From Sulfurimonas sp. (GTDB taxonomy: Bacteria > Campylobacterota > Campylobacteria > Campylobacterales > Sulfurimonadaceae): a stretch of 64,000 nt of DNA. The position numbers and the translations under genes were made by a program. Within the stretch, counting starts at the first letter, position 1. The number at the start of each line of letters is the position of its first letter. The notes beneath the pieces are model-generated. The model searched no databases, was not told where the DNA came from, and saw only the letters and a program-made list of their open reading frames with translations. Of this stretch, positions 1 through 10,940 are shown one piece after another. The stretch spans positions 1 to 64,000 of the forward strand of contig JALWLL010000014.1 in the NCBI GenBank assembly GCA_026996295.1. The letters are read 5' to 3'.

Positions 1-989
1 TAACGATATTGATAAGTGCATTTTGAAGTGTATCATTTAAACGCTCAACAACACCACTCTCTTTTAAGAAGTTACCAAACATAAATGCACCGATAAGCGG
101 TGTTGATTCCGGAAGAACCAAAATAGCCAACACAAGAACCATGATCGGGAAGATCAACTTCTCTAAACGAGACACATGACGAAGTGTAGTCATTTTAATC
201 TTACGCTCTGCATCAGTAGTTAAGGCTTTCATAATCGGAGGTTGAATAATCGGCACCATAGCCATGTAACTGTATGAAGCAACGGCAATCGCTCCTAAAA
301 GTTCAGGTGCAAGTTTTGTAGCAATAAAAATAGATGTCGGTCCATCCGCTCCACCAATAATAGAGATAGCACTTGCCTGTTGGAGTGTAAAGTCAACAAA
401 GCCCATTTGGGATAATGCTACAGCTCCAACAAGTGTTCCAAAAATACCAAACTGTGCAGCTCCACCAAGAAGTGCCGTTTTAGGATTTGAGAGAAGCGGA
501 CCAAAATCTGTCATCGCTCCAACACCCATAAATATTAAAATAGGAAAGAGTTCATTTGAGAGACCCATATTGTAAATAACACCTAAAAAACCGTGCTCTC
601 CAGCAATTCCTGCAACAGGAATATTGGCTAAAAGTCCACCAAAGGCGATAGGGAGCAGTAAAAGGGGTTCAAACCCTTTTCTAATAGCCAACCAAAATAG
701 GAAAAAAGTCAGAAGAATCATGATCACACGACCCCATGACTTATGAAATTCGCTCATTTGTTCACCCTGAGCATTTAACTCATCAGGGTCTGGATTGATC
801 AAGGCACTGACCCCTGTAGATTTTAAAAATCCACCAATCATCTCGCTAAGAGGTTTTGTTTGATAACTTTCCTCTTTATGTGTTGCAAGAGCTTCTGTCG
901 CTTCTGTGTGGTGTACTTCAGCGCTTGCATGCAAAGTAGCAAAGCCAAAAAGTATAAGCGCTAATAATTTTAATACAAAAATTTTCATA
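1..989 (-). CDS. oadB: Sodium-translocating oxaloacetate decarboxylase beta subunit (3' end runs off the window)
   Basis: Hand translation of the minus strand from ATG at 989: [27 protein letters not shown]...[63 protein letters not shown]...[40 protein letters not shown], typical OadB. Adjacent to oadA and oadG. Confidence 0.93.
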
Positions 990-992
990 AGC

Positions 993-2783
993 TTATCCTA
1001 GTACTGCTACAACTTGACCTTCTACTACCTTGTCGTTAGTTGCAACATTGATAGATTTAACCACACCACCCCTTGGTGCTACAACATCTATCTCCATTTT
1101 CATAGACTCTAAAATCATGATAACGTCACCCTCTTGTACACTTTGACCCGGGTTTGCAACCAGCTTCCAAACATTACCCGGTAAAAGAGCTTTTATAGAG
1201 ATATCATCACCGCTTGCCGCAGACGCTGGAGCGGAGGTCTCCGTACTCTCACCATTTACTGCCGTTACTTGAATATCTGCATCACCCTCTGCCACTTGAA
1301 CACTAAATTTTTGACCATCTACTACTACTGTATAATTTCCGCTACCCATATTTGAACTTCCTTCTTTTTGCATTTCTGATTTTTTACGTACATTTACCTC
1401 TGCCTCACCTTTTAAGAAAGTGATACCTTTTTCCTGACAAGCCGCTGCAATAAAAATATTTTCCTCTGTTGTCTCAATACCTTCTTCTTCGAGTTTCTTC
1501 GTCCAATGAGCTAAAGATTTCGTCTCATCAGCATCAGCAAGGTCAAGTGCTTTTTCGCTTGTCGGCTCCAGTCCTAGCTTCTCAGAAGCGATCTTTACAA
1601 CCTCAGGATCCGGAGCTACAGGAGTTTTTCCAAAATAACCAAGCACCATTTTTCCATAACCCGGAGCAATAGCTTTCCACGGTCCCTGCATAACATTGTT
1701 GAGTGCCTGCTGGAAATAAAACTGAGAAACCGGTGTTACAGATGTACCGTATCCACCTTTTTCAACAACCTCACGCATAGCGTCAATAACATCGGGAAAT
1801 CTCTCTAAGATATTGTTATCACGCATCATTTGAGTATTGGCAGTAAGTGCGCCACCCGGCATAGGTGAAAACGGAATAAGAGGAGAAACCATAGTCGCCT
1901 CAGGTGGCATAAAATAGTCATCTAAAGCTGCCTGCACCTCTTTTTCATATGTAAGAATTTTCTCAATCTCCAAGCCACCAAGATCATAATCCATACCTTT
2001 TGTTGCATGAAGCATCGTTAGTATATCCGGTTGGGAAGTACCACCGCTTACAGGGGCTGCTGCCATATCTATACCATCTATACCTGCATCAAGCGCTGCC
2101 ATATATGCCGCCACGGAAACACCGGCTGTCTCATGTGTATGTAAACGCAGGTGTGTACCCTCTGGCACCAAAGTACGAGCCATTTTAATGGTTTCATACA
2201 CTTTCTTAGGGCTTGATGTCCCGGATGCATCTTTAAAACAGATACTGTTATAAGGAATACCGCTATCTAAAATATCACGAAGTGTTTTTTCATAAAACTC
2301 TACATCATGAGCACCTGTACATCCAGGTGGAAGATCCATCATAGTGACAACTATCTCATGTTTTAAACCATGGTGAGAGATACGTTCGCCTGAATATTTT
2401 AAATTTTCTATATCGTTTAAAGCATCGAAGTTACGGATAGTCGTTGTACCATGTTTTTTAAACATTTTCGCATGAAGATCAATCAACTCTTTTGAGCCGG
2501 TATCAAGCATAACAGTGTTTACACCACGAGCAAGTGTCTGAAGATTTGCATCAGGCCCTACGATCTCACGGAATCTGTCCATCATCTCAAAGGCATCTTC
2601 ATTCAAGTAAAAGTAAAGTGATTGAAATCTTGCACCACCACCAAATTCAAAGTGGGTAATACCCGCTTCCTTGGCAGCCTCAACTGCAGGAAAAAAATCA
2701 TCCATCAGTACACGACCACCAAACACCGACTGGAAGCCATCTCTAAAAGTTGTGTCCATTATATCTATAAATTTTTTAGCCAT
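993..2783 (-). CDS. oadA: Oxaloacetate decarboxylase alpha subunit / pyruvate carboxylase subunit B-like, with C-terminal biotinyl domain
   Basis: HMGL-like carboxyltransferase start ([15 protein letters not shown]), biotin attachment motif ESMKMEID near the C-terminus. Confidence 0.93.
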   Translation of the reverse strand: MAKKFIDIMDTTFRDGFQSVFGGRVLMDDFFPAVEAAKEAGITHFEFGGGARFQSLYFYLNEDAFEMMDRFREIVGPDANLQTLARGVNTVMLDTGSKELIDLHAKMFKKHGTTTIRNFDALNDIENLKYSGERISHHGLKHEIVVTMMDLPPGCTGAHDVEFYEKTLRDILDSGIPYNSICFKDASGTSSPKKVYETIKMARTLVPEGTHLRLHTHETAGVSVAAYMAALDAGIDGIDMAAAPVSGGTSQPDILTMLHATKGMDYDLGGLEIEKILTYEKEVQAALDDYFMPPEATMVSPLIPFSPMPGGALTANTQMMRDNNILERFPDVIDAMREVVEKGGYGTSVTPVSQFYFQQALNNVMQGPWKAIAPGYGKMVLGYFGKTPVAPDPEVVKIASEKLGLEPTSEKALDLADADETKSLAHWTKKLEEEGIETTEENIFIAAACQEKGITFLKGEAEVNVRKKSEMQKEGSSNMGSGNYTVVVDGQKFSVQVAEGDADIQVTAVNGESTETSAPASAASGDDISIKALLPGNVWKLVANPGQSVQEGDVIMILESMKMEIDVVAPRGGVVKSINVATNDKVVEGQVVAVLG

Positions 2784-2791
2784 ATTAATCC

Positions 2792-3022
2792 TTAAGCTTG
2801 TCTATGATGAGCTATCGCTGCTGTAATGGCTGCGACAATTTTTTTGTTATCTTGTTTAGAATCCACATCCGGAGTTACCCCGGGTTGCGGTTCTGGAAAA
2901 TACTTATGTAAAATAGCTGACATCGCATTCATACACACTATCAGTATTATGAGAAAAAGAAAAACCGTTCCCATCCCTAGAGCCATAAACTTAAAGCCCT
3001 CTGCTATAAGGTTAGTTTCCAT
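2792..3022 (-). CDS. oadG: Oxaloacetate decarboxylase gamma chain
   Basis: 76-aa protein with one N-terminal TM helix, directly upstream of oadA. Confidence 0.85.
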   Translation of the reverse strand: METNLIAEGFKFMALGMGTVFLFLIILIVCMNAMSAILHKYFPEPQPGVTPDVDSKQDNKKIVAAITAAIAHHRQA

Positions 3023-3242
3023 AAATCTACCTTTTTTTTATATTTGTCATGCAGTATAGTATAAACATGTTTAAAAGAGTTTTTAACGCATTTATATATT
3101 TGCAAAACGAATTCAAATGTTACTTTTTGATTATACAAAACTTTAAATTACAGAGCATAAAATAGATTAAACAAAACTGTTTAACATCTATTATGAAAAG
3201 AAGTGATAGAATTTCAAAAATTTTTCAAGAAAGAGAAAAACT

Positions 3243-3533
3243 ATGGTACAAGACAGCATAAAAAAATTTAGACAAATCGGAACAATCGAAGGTTATTCCT
3301 ACCTTATATTGCTATTTATAGCGATGCCTCTAAAGTATATATTTGACTATCCTATGGCGGTAAAGATCGTTGGTATGACACATGGAGTATTGTTTATACT
3401 CTTTTGTATGCTCCTCGTACTTGCTTGGAGACAGGCAGAATGGTCACATAAAGAGAATGCTCTTTTCTTTGCAGCCTCTTTAGTACCGTTTGGAACATTT
3501 TTTACAGAGAAAAAAATTAAAACATATGAGTAA
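3243..3533 (+). CDS. DUF3817-like small integral membrane protein
   Basis: 96 aa, three hydrophobic segments; IEGYSYLILLFIAMPLKY...GMTHGVLFILFCMLL pattern. Confidence 0.75.
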   Translation: MVQDSIKKFRQIGTIEGYSYLILLFIAMPLKYIFDYPMAVKIVGMTHGVLFILFCMLLVLAWRQAEWSHKENALFFAASLVPFGTFFTEKKIKTYE

Positions 3534-3594
3534 AAAATCTGCAAGTTAGATTTTGATAAAATACTCTAAAATATAGTAAAGGATTTCATAAGTT

Positions 3595-3891
3595 ATGATT
3601 GCAGGAATGTACGAACAGGATTTTGCAGCTTATATGATCTTCGGGCTTGTGCTGAATTTTCTTTTTTCTATACTTTTTGGTATATATTTGAGTAAAAACA
3701 TCGGCATGCAGGAGATGATAGAATCTAAAGGGGACAAACAACAGTCTCTTCTTGTAAGTTTGAGTCTTTTTATCCCTTATGCAAAAATGTTAATCACTCT
3801 TTACAGAGTCGCCATACTACAACTTTACTTCTTAAATAAAGGCTATTCGCATAAGGAATTTTGGGTATATATGACCCATAAAAATGACTAA
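3595..3891 (+). CDS. Small hydrophobic membrane protein, unknown function
   Basis: 98-aa ORF with two hydrophobic segments; ends at a terminator-like hairpin. Confidence 0.6.
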   Translation: MIAGMYEQDFAAYMIFGLVLNFLFSILFGIYLSKNIGMQEMIESKGDKQQSLLVSLSLFIPYAKMLITLYRVAILQLYFLNKGYSHKEFWVYMTHKND

Positions 3892-3893
3892 CA

Positions 3894-5135
3894 CTATAAA
3901 GAGTTTTTCAACTCTTTATATATCTTTCTCTCTACTACAAACGATACCATAAACATCACCACATAACTTGACACCAAAGCTATAATGACAGATATAATAC
4001 TTTGTGAGATGAACAAATAGATGATATAAAAAATACTTACCAAAGATACAACTCCCAACAAGCGTATAAAAAGTGCCGTTAAAAAAGCGCCACTTGCTTT
4101 AATGAAAGCAACCTGATACGCATTTATAATGAGAAACACAAAGAAAAATGAGAGGTGCTTGATCATCAAAGAGGCATCTGCATACTCAGGTGGAAACAAA
4201 AGTGCAACAATCTCATCGGCATACAGCAAAGAGAGCGCAACAAAAGCAGCACTCACCCCAAAGGCATACTTGTATATCCATTTTTTAATTTTCTCTATCT
4301 CTTGAATATTTTTTTCATTGACAAGTTTTGAGAGTTCGGGCAATATAAACCTAAAAATCGGAAAAACAAAAAGCATGACCATATAGGAAAATATCGGCTT
4401 GCTTACAACCTGAAAATCACCAAGTTCATCAACGGTAAAATACTTCATCATCAAAAGAACAACCATATACAGCAACACTATTCCTGAGCCAAACTCTATC
4501 GTTGAGATAACAGAGTTTTTAATAAACTTCAATGCTTTCTCATCAAATACGGGCTGTTTTAATGATACTGCCTTATAATGCTCCCTTTTCATCACATATA
4601 TAAATAAACTAACCAAAAAAGAACTCATAATCGTTGCGATAAAAAGAGGCTGTGTCCCTTCAATGTGAAACATATAGTAGGCTATGACAAACCACATAAG
4701 CACAAATAACGGCTCAAGCACAGTCACATAGTTGATCACCGTATAAAGCCTGTACATTGCGATGATATTTGAGAAGTAAAGACTCGATGCAAGCCCCAAT
4801 ACCGTAGCGACCAAATACCAGTAATGTACATCAACCCCTATTTTATGTTTTAAAAAAGGTATGACAAACGCCCATACGGCTAATATAATGACAACAAGTA
4901 CACCTCGAAATACATTGATGATCATTAAAGCATTCTTCATTTGGGCAAAGGCTACAACCATAGATGAGCGAAAACCGACCAAAACCAAAAGTGTCAGGGT
5001 AAATATATCTATAGCAGTAAAATAAAGTGTCAACGTCGCCTTATCAATGACACTTGCCGCAAGCACTTTGAAACTAAAGTTTAAAACAATACTGAGCAAA
5101 CTAACTAAGATACCGTTATAAAAGATTTTTTTCAC
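3894..5135 (-). CDS. Polysaccharide flippase / MATE-Wzx-like membrane protein
   Basis: Multi-TM protein. Likely start is GTG at 5135 (VKKIFYNGILVSLLS), since the track's longer N-terminus overlaps the upstream gene. Confidence 0.7.
   Translation of the reverse strand: MKKIFYNGILVSLLSIVLNFSFKVLAASVIDKATLTLYFTAIDIFTLTLLVLVGFRSSMVVAFAQMKNALMIINVFRGVLVVIILAVWAFVIPFLKHKIGVDVHYWYLVATVLGLASSLYFSNIIAMYRLYTVINYVTVLEPLFVLMWFVIAYYMFHIEGTQPLFIATIMSSFLVSLFIYVMKREHYKAVSLKQPVFDEKALKFIKNSVISTIEFGSGIVLLYMVVLLMMKYFTVDELGDFQVVSKPIFSYMVMLFVFPIFRFILPELSKLVNEKNIQEIEKIKKWIYKYAFGVSAAFVALSLLYADEIVALLFPPEYADASLMIKHLSFFFVFLIINAYQVAFIKASGAFLTALFIRLLGVVSLVSIFYIIYLFISQSIISVIIALVSSYVVMFMVSFVVERKIYKELKNSL
3895..3920. terminator. 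Bidirectional intrinsic-terminator-like hairpin
   Basis: TATAAAGAGTT-TTTC-AACTCTTTATA, 11-bp perfect stem between convergent genes (ends at 3891 and 3894). Confidence 0.7.
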
Positions 5136-5140
5136 TTGGG

Positions 5141-5671
5141 CTATTCCTTGTAAAGTGCATTGATACATTGTACTATTGCACTCTCCTTCCAAATACCTTT
5201 TTTAGCCATCTTCGCATTAAGTTGTGCTTTATTGTATGCATAAATAAATTCATCATCATGAAACAGCGGTTTAACAACAGCTAAACCTTTTTCAAGTAAA
5301 AGTTCTGCCAATGACTTCTCCCCTTTTACATAGAGTACAGATCTATCACCTTTAAATTCCATATGGTATAACTGCTTTATTTTTAAATACTCAGAAGAAA
5401 AATGTTCCAATAACGGGTTCTTTGTATAAAAATTTTCCAAAGTTTTTTTACAACCTTTATTGAGTGAGGCATTTTCATATAAGTTTTGCAAAGTTAAAAT
5501 GCCATAGGGTCGAGAGTAAAAACTATAATTGCCAAGAGTAAACTTCTGCACCCCATTGGAGAGTACCGCATTAAGGGTCACCAAAGTGGGCTCTTTTGCG
5601 CTGAGCATAGTAGATATAAAAAGCTGTAGAAGTAAAAAATATATGATTTTATGCATAAAGTATTTTAACAT
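5141..5671 (-). CDS. Secreted thermonuclease (SNase)-like protein
   Basis: N-terminal signal peptide; LLLEKGLAVVKPLF...YNKAQLNAKMAKKGIWKE resembles the SNase C-terminal region. Confidence 0.55.
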   Translation of the reverse strand: MLKYFMHKIIYFLLLQLFISTMLSAKEPTLVTLNAVLSNGVQKFTLGNYSFYSRPYGILTLQNLYENASLNKGCKKTLENFYTKNPLLEHFSSEYLKIKQLYHMEFKGDRSVLYVKGEKSLAELLLEKGLAVVKPLFHDDEFIYAYNKAQLNAKMAKKGIWKESAIVQCINALYKE

Positions 5672-5707
5672 GTTATAATAAATCTAAAAAAAGGCAATAG
5701 GTAAAAT

Positions 5708-5875
5708 ATGGATGATTTTAAGCTCAAACTTTTTCTGAGTGTACTTGGAGGCATAGTTTTTTCATTTGTTTTTATTTTACTCGCCTTTGCCCTGCCTCTT
5801 GATAAGAAACAAGAGATCATTAAAAAACCGAAAAACAAGTTAGAGCATGTTGCAAAATCTATGAGAGAGAGATAG
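5708..5875 (+). CDS. Small single-TM protein (55 aa), not in the ORF track
   Basis: ATG at 5708: MDDFKLKLFLSVLGGIVFSFVFILLAFALPLDKKQEIIKKPKNKLEHVAKSMRER, stop at 5873-5875. Confidence 0.55.
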   Translation: MDDFKLKLFLSVLGGIVFSFVFILLAFALPLDKKQEIIKKPKNKLEHVAKSMRER

Positions 5876-5881
5876 ATTTTT

Positions 5882-6391
5882 TTAAATATTATTTTTTATA
5901 TTTATAAGTTGCATCGTCTCATATGCACACTCAGGGCTAAGTTTTACGGCGCACGCTTCCAAGACATCCAAACACAACATAAGATACTTAAGATCATCTT
6001 TACTCAGAAGCTCAGTTAAGAGTTTTTGGGCATCTAAAATACGGAGATTTTTAGCAACACCAAGATTTTTGTGGGCTAATTCTCTTAAGAGTTTATAATC
6101 TCCGGGCAGATCTTTTTGCCCTGCATCTTCCAGATCTTTTATATACTCCATAAACTGTGCTTTGGATTTAATGATTTGTACCACATAATCATCTATGAGT
6201 TGATAGATAAGTTCCTCATCAAGACCCAGTTCATTGACCGCAACATCAACAGTATAGTTATAGTTATATATATGCAGGTGTTGCAACTCTTTGCTAGAGA
6301 GTTTTTTGCATACTACTTTTGCTTTTTCCAAAAAGTTTTGAATCTTTTTTTCTTTTGATAATTCATTATTTGTCAGATACTTTGTAAACAT
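5882..6391 (-). CDS. Helical protein of unknown function, possible HPt-like domain
   Basis: 169 aa, predicted helical, with ELAHKNLGVAKNLRI resembling the HPt phosphotransfer helix. Confidence 0.5.
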   Translation of the reverse strand: MFTKYLTNNELSKEKKIQNFLEKAKVVCKKLSSKELQHLHIYNYNYTVDVAVNELGLDEELIYQLIDDYVVQIIKSKAQFMEYIKDLEDAGQKDLPGDYKLLRELAHKNLGVAKNLRILDAQKLLTELLSKDDLKYLMLCLDVLEACAVKLSPECAYETMQLINIKNNI

Positions 6392-6492
6392 GAGGATAAA
6401 ATATCATAATTTTGTGATATTTTACACTATTTTTTCATTTATTGAGAGAGATTATGTATGAGTGCTACCTAAGCACCCATAATAATAAAAAT

Positions 6493-8391
6493 TTATACTG
6501 CTTTGCTCATAATTCTGTTGAGTCTTGAGATAAACTCAGCAGTATCATCAAGTTCTTTTCCTTCAAACAGCTTTGCTTGATCAAAGAGAACATATGCTGC
6601 ATCTTCTATAAGATTTTGATCTGCAGAATCTTTAAGCTTTTTCAAAAGCTCATGATTAGGATTTATCTGTAAAATCGGTGCAGGTTCCGGTGCATCTGTT
6701 TGTTGCCCCATCTGTTTCATCATTTGAGCCATCATATATGCCGGATCTTCTTTATCCTCTTTGAGCTTAACAGGTGACTCCACAAGATCAGAAGTTGTCT
6801 CAACACTTTTTACTTTCTCACCAAGGATATCTTTAAACTCTTTTACTAAACCTTCATAAGACTTGGCTACTTCCTCTTGAGCCTTTTTCTCCTCTTCATC
6901 GAGTTCAAATTTCGCATCATCTACAGAAACAAGTTTATACTCTTTATATTCTGTAACCATTGGGAATATGATTGTATCTACCTCTTCATTTAAAATCAGT
7001 ACATCGATCCCTTTTGCTTTAAATCTATCAAGTGAGGGTGCATTTTTTAGCTGAGATACAGACCCCTTTGCAGCGATATAATAGATCTCTTTCTTCTCTT
7101 CATCTACATTTTTAACAAAATCCTCTATCATCACTTTTTCGTCTGAGTTGAGTGTATTGAACTGCATAAGTTCAAGTATCTTCTCGCGATTTGCAAAATC
7201 ACTGTAAAGCCCCTCTTTGAGAACATTTCCAAACTCTGCAAAAAATTTGTCATATTTTTCTTTATCTTTTTTAGACATTTTTGCAAGCTCTGAGAGTACT
7301 TTTTTCACAGAAGCATTTTTGATCTTTGCCATCACGGCATTTGACTGCAAAATCTCACGAGAAACATTTAAAGGAAGATCTTTAGAATCAATCACACCAC
7401 GTAAAAACCTCAAATATGTCGGCATCAACTCTTTCTCATCATCTGTGATGAACACACGGTTGATATAGAGCTTAATCCCAGGCTGATAATCTACTCTGTA
7501 GATATCCATAGGTGCCTTGCTTGGGATATAAAAAAGTGTCGTATATTCTATCGCTCCCTCTGCTTTGTGGTGCATCCATGTTAAAGGTTCTTCGTTTGAG
7601 TGTGCTATGGTCTCATAAAAGGCTTTATAATCTTCATCTTTTATCTCCGTTTTTGGCAGTGTCCACAAAGCATTTGCACTGTTGATTTGAACATTTTCAA
7701 TCTCTGTACGAGAAGGCTCTGTCTCTTTGCCCTCATCATCCGTTACAGCTGGTATAAACTTCTCTTTATCCATAAAGATAGGAAACGGTATATGATTAGA
7801 GTATTTTTTAATAACAGCTTCTATGCGATGAGTTTCTAAAAATTCATCTTCATCATCATTCAAATAAAGTACAATCTCCGTACCGTGTGCATCTTTAGTT
7901 GTCTCTTGTATCTCAAATTCACCATCACCGTTACTTACCCATTTGTATGCTTTTTCTTCCCCCGCTTTTTTTGTTGTTACTTCCACTTTCTTTGCAACCA
8001 TAAAACAAGCATAAAAACCGACACCAAACTGACCGATAAGGTTAGAGTCCTCTTTTTGATCGCCTGTTAAGTTTTCTAAAAATGCTTTTGTACCACTTTT
8101 TGCGATAGTACCAAGGTTGTTCATAAGATCTTCTTCGTTCATACCTATACCGCTATCGGCTATTGTCAGTGTTTTTGCATCTTTATCTATTTTTATATCT
8201 ATACGTGGATTAAAATTTATATCTTTATATTTTTCATCAGTTAAAACCAACAAGTTAAGTTTATCAAGTGCGTCAGAAGCGTTAGAGACCAACTCACGTA
8301 GAAAAATCTCTTTGTTTGAATAAAGTGAGTGAATCATTAAGTTTAGTATTTGATTTGCTTCTGTTTGAAATTGATGTTTTGCCATTTTCAT
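6493..8391 (-). CDS. htpG: Hsp90 family chaperone HtpG
   Basis: HQFQTEANQILNLMIHSLYSNKEIFLRELVSNASDALDKL, GQFGVGFYACFMVA. Confidence 0.97.
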   Translation of the reverse strand: MKMAKHQFQTEANQILNLMIHSLYSNKEIFLRELVSNASDALDKLNLLVLTDEKYKDINFNPRIDIKIDKDAKTLTIADSGIGMNEEDLMNNLGTIAKSGTKAFLENLTGDQKEDSNLIGQFGVGFYACFMVAKKVEVTTKKAGEEKAYKWVSNGDGEFEIQETTKDAHGTEIVLYLNDDEDEFLETHRIEAVIKKYSNHIPFPIFMDKEKFIPAVTDDEGKETEPSRTEIENVQINSANALWTLPKTEIKDEDYKAFYETIAHSNEEPLTWMHHKAEGAIEYTTLFYIPSKAPMDIYRVDYQPGIKLYINRVFITDDEKELMPTYLRFLRGVIDSKDLPLNVSREILQSNAVMAKIKNASVKKVLSELAKMSKKDKEKYDKFFAEFGNVLKEGLYSDFANREKILELMQFNTLNSDEKVMIEDFVKNVDEEKKEIYYIAAKGSVSQLKNAPSLDRFKAKGIDVLILNEEVDTIIFPMVTEYKEYKLVSVDDAKFELDEEEKKAQEEVAKSYEGLVKEFKDILGEKVKSVETTSDLVESPVKLKEDKEDPAYMMAQMMKQMGQQTDAPEPAPILQINPNHELLKKLKDSADQNLIEDAAYVLFDQAKLFEGKELDDTAEFISRLNRIMSKAV

Positions 8392-8591
8392 ATCCTTTTA
8401 AAATAATTTTTGTAAGTATAACAAAAAAAGGTTAATAGTTACAAGTCACATCAATAAATATGAGTCACATAGACTAAGCTTTTCTTAGTTGCTTCTATAT
8501 TATATCCACTGTTATCAAGATATTTAAAGTATTCATGTGTATGATTAGATATAATTTTCACAGCGATACAAAAGGGATACAAGGCATAAAA

Positions 8592-8915
8592 ATGCAAAAT
8601 GATTACATAGATCTCATAGAACCTACTCCAAAACTCTACTCCAAAAAATGTAAAACGATCGCATTGTTACTGAGAATATTCTTACAATTTTCATCATACG
8701 CAGTAAGCTTGATCATATGGTTTGTGTATGATTATTTTATAGCCTTTTTCGCATTGATACTTTCTTTTATAATTGTTGGTATAATTCGTTCAAAATTACG
8801 CAACAGTGTAATACCTCCTCAACAAAGGGAGTACCAATACAACGATCAGGGCATTGCTGATTGGTACACGGCAAAAGAGCTTTGTTTGGAAGATACACAA
8901 GAAAGAAAACAATAG
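8592..8915 (+). CDS. Small membrane protein, unknown function
   Basis: Likely start ATG 8592 (MQNDYIDLIEPTPKLYSKKCK); two TM segments; stop abuts the downstream ABC-F gene. Confidence 0.55.
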   Translation: MQNDYIDLIEPTPKLYSKKCKTIALLLRIFLQFSSYAVSLIIWFVYDYFIAFFALILSFIIVGIIRSKLRNSVIPPQQREYQYNDQGIADWYTAKELCLEDTQERKQ

Positions 8916-10856
8916 ATGGCACTCATAGATTTACAAAAAATATCTAAGCACTACTCCGCACAACAAATCCTGACAGAGGTTGATTTTCATGTCGATGAAG
9001 GTGAACGTATCGTTATTATCGGTAAAAACGGCAGTGGCAAATCAACACTTATGAAAATACTCAACGGAACACTTATGGCGGATGCCGGAGAGCGTATCGT
9101 ACGCCAAAATCTGGAGATCAAGATGCTTGCGCAAAGACCCGAGTTTAAAGAGGGTGATACTGTAAGGGAAGCCGTAGAGGCCGGTCTTGAAGAGCTCAAC
9201 TTGGCAAAACAACGTTACAACGAGCTCTCGTTAAAGCTTGCCGATGATTTTGAAAACAAGGCACTTCTGGATGAGTATGAGAAACTCTCTCGCTACATAG
9301 AGCATCATAATGCCTGGAATCTTGATGATAAAATAGAACGCATCATTCAAAATTTTCAACTAAAACAGTATGAAAATAAACCCATAACACTTCTAAGTGG
9401 AGGGGAGCAACGTCGTGTTGCCCTTGCCTCACTCCTCTTGCAAAAACCCGATATTTTACTCCTTGATGAGCCGACCAACCACCTTGATGTTTATATGGTT
9501 GAGTTTCTTGAAGAGTTGATACTCAAAGAGAAGTTCACTCTCATATTTATCTCACATGACAGATATTTTATTGACAAGATCGCGACTAAAAGTGTAGAGG
9601 TTGAAGATTGCAAACTACGTGAGTATAAAGGGGGCTATAACAACTACCTGACACAAAAAGAGGAGTATTTAAGAACCCTGCAAAAACAACATGAAAACCT
9701 TCTGGGAGTTCTCAAAAGAGAAAATGAATGGTTTGCACGTGGTGTCAGAGCGAGGCTCAAACGTAACGAGGGGAGAAAAGAGCGTTTGATGGAGCTTCGA
9801 GAAGCTGCCAAAACAAATCCGGCTAAAATACGCAAAATGTCGGTTGAGCTGCAGCGTGAAGCAAAACATTTTAACCGAGATAAAAGTGTCAATAAGCAAA
9901 AAATGCTCTTTGAGGTAAAAGATCTTGCTCTGCAACTTGGAAACAAAGAGCTGCTGCATGATTTTTCCACACGAATACTTCAAAAAGATGTCATCGCTAT
10001 AGTAGGACCAAACGGCAGTGGTAAATCGACACTTCTCAAAGCTCTTCTTGGGAGGATCGAACCAAGTAAAGGAAGTATCAAACGCGGAGAATTTAAAATA
10101 GGTTATTTTGACCAACACAGAGAGATGCTTGATGATGATAAAAACCTTATAGAAACATTTTGTCCCCATGGAGGTGACAGGGTCAATGTACGCGGAAGCG
10201 ACCTGCATGTCTATGGTTATCTCAAGAACTTTCTTTTTCCACGTGAATTTTTAGATAAAAAGATCGGTGTCCTCAGCGGCGGTGAAAAAAACCGTGTAGC
10301 ACTTGCCTTACTGTTTACAAAAGATGTAGATATCCTCATCTTAGATGAACCGACAAATGATCTTGACATCCCTACTATCAATATCCTAGAAGAACAGCTT
10401 ACAAATTTTGCCGGTGCTGTTATTATTGTCAGTCACGACAGATATTTTGTAGATAAGATCGCTAAAAAACTTTTTATATTTAAAGAGGATAAAACTATTG
10501 AGGAATCGTACCGGCAATACTCTGAATACCTTGAGCTTGAACGTGAACTCAAAGAGCTTGAAGCTATGCAAAAAGAGGTGAGTCTAAACAAACCAAAAGA
10601 GATCAAACGGGAGAAAACTAAACCGCTGAAACTGACATATAAGGAAAAAATTGCACTTGAAGAACTTCCGTTGCAAATCGATCAGCTCGAACAACAGATA
10701 GAAGAAAAAAACAATTGTCTGGCTGATCCTTTATGTTACGAAGAGATCGGTATAAGTAAACTTGCCAAAGAGCTTGAAGAACTCGAAGAGCTTTATGAGC
10801 TAAAAGTGGAAGAGTTATTAAATATTGAAGAAAAAAATGAACTCATCAATGCTTAA
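8916..10856 (+). CDS. ABC-F family ATP-binding protein (Uup/YheS-like)
   Basis: Two Walker A (GKNGSGKST, GPNGSGKST), two signature/Walker B regions, C-terminal coiled coil. Confidence 0.95.
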   Translation: MALIDLQKISKHYSAQQILTEVDFHVDEGERIVIIGKNGSGKSTLMKILNGTLMADAGERIVRQNLEIKMLAQRPEFKEGDTVREAVEAGLEELNLAKQRYNELSLKLADDFENKALLDEYEKLSRYIEHHNAWNLDDKIERIIQNFQLKQYENKPITLLSGGEQRRVALASLLLQKPDILLLDEPTNHLDVYMVEFLEELILKEKFTLIFISHDRYFIDKIATKSVEVEDCKLREYKGGYNNYLTQKEEYLRTLQKQHENLLGVLKRENEWFARGVRARLKRNEGRKERLMELREAAKTNPAKIRKMSVELQREAKHFNRDKSVNKQKMLFEVKDLALQLGNKELLHDFSTRILQKDVIAIVGPNGSGKSTLLKALLGRIEPSKGSIKRGEFKIGYFDQHREMLDDDKNLIETFCPHGGDRVNVRGSDLHVYGYLKNFLFPREFLDKKIGVLSGGEKNRVALALLFTKDVDILILDEPTNDLDIPTINILEEQLTNFAGAVIIVSHDRYFVDKIAKKLFIFKEDKTIEESYRQYSEYLELERELKELEAMQKEVSLNKPKEIKREKTKPLKLTYKEKIALEELPLQIDQLEQQIEEKNNCLADPLCYEEIGISKLAKELEELEELYELKVEELLNIEEKNELINA

Positions 10857-10940
10857 AAAATAAAATTATCACCAATTATAATAACAATCTAATTTTTCTA
10901 TGTTAAACTATCTGGAAATTTACCTATATGGATTGTAATC

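Noticed and set aside
1469-2188. Plus-strand ORFs inside oadA
   Set aside because: Antisense to a strongly conserved gene, with no recognisable motif.
3167-3184. TTAAAC-N6-GTTTAA inverted repeat upstream of the DUF3817-like gene
   Set aside because: Six-bp AT-rich arms, expected often by chance here.
9644-10208. Minus-strand ORFs of 108 and 179 aa inside the ABC-F gene
   Set aside because: Antisense shadows of a conserved coding sequence; composition is not protein-like.
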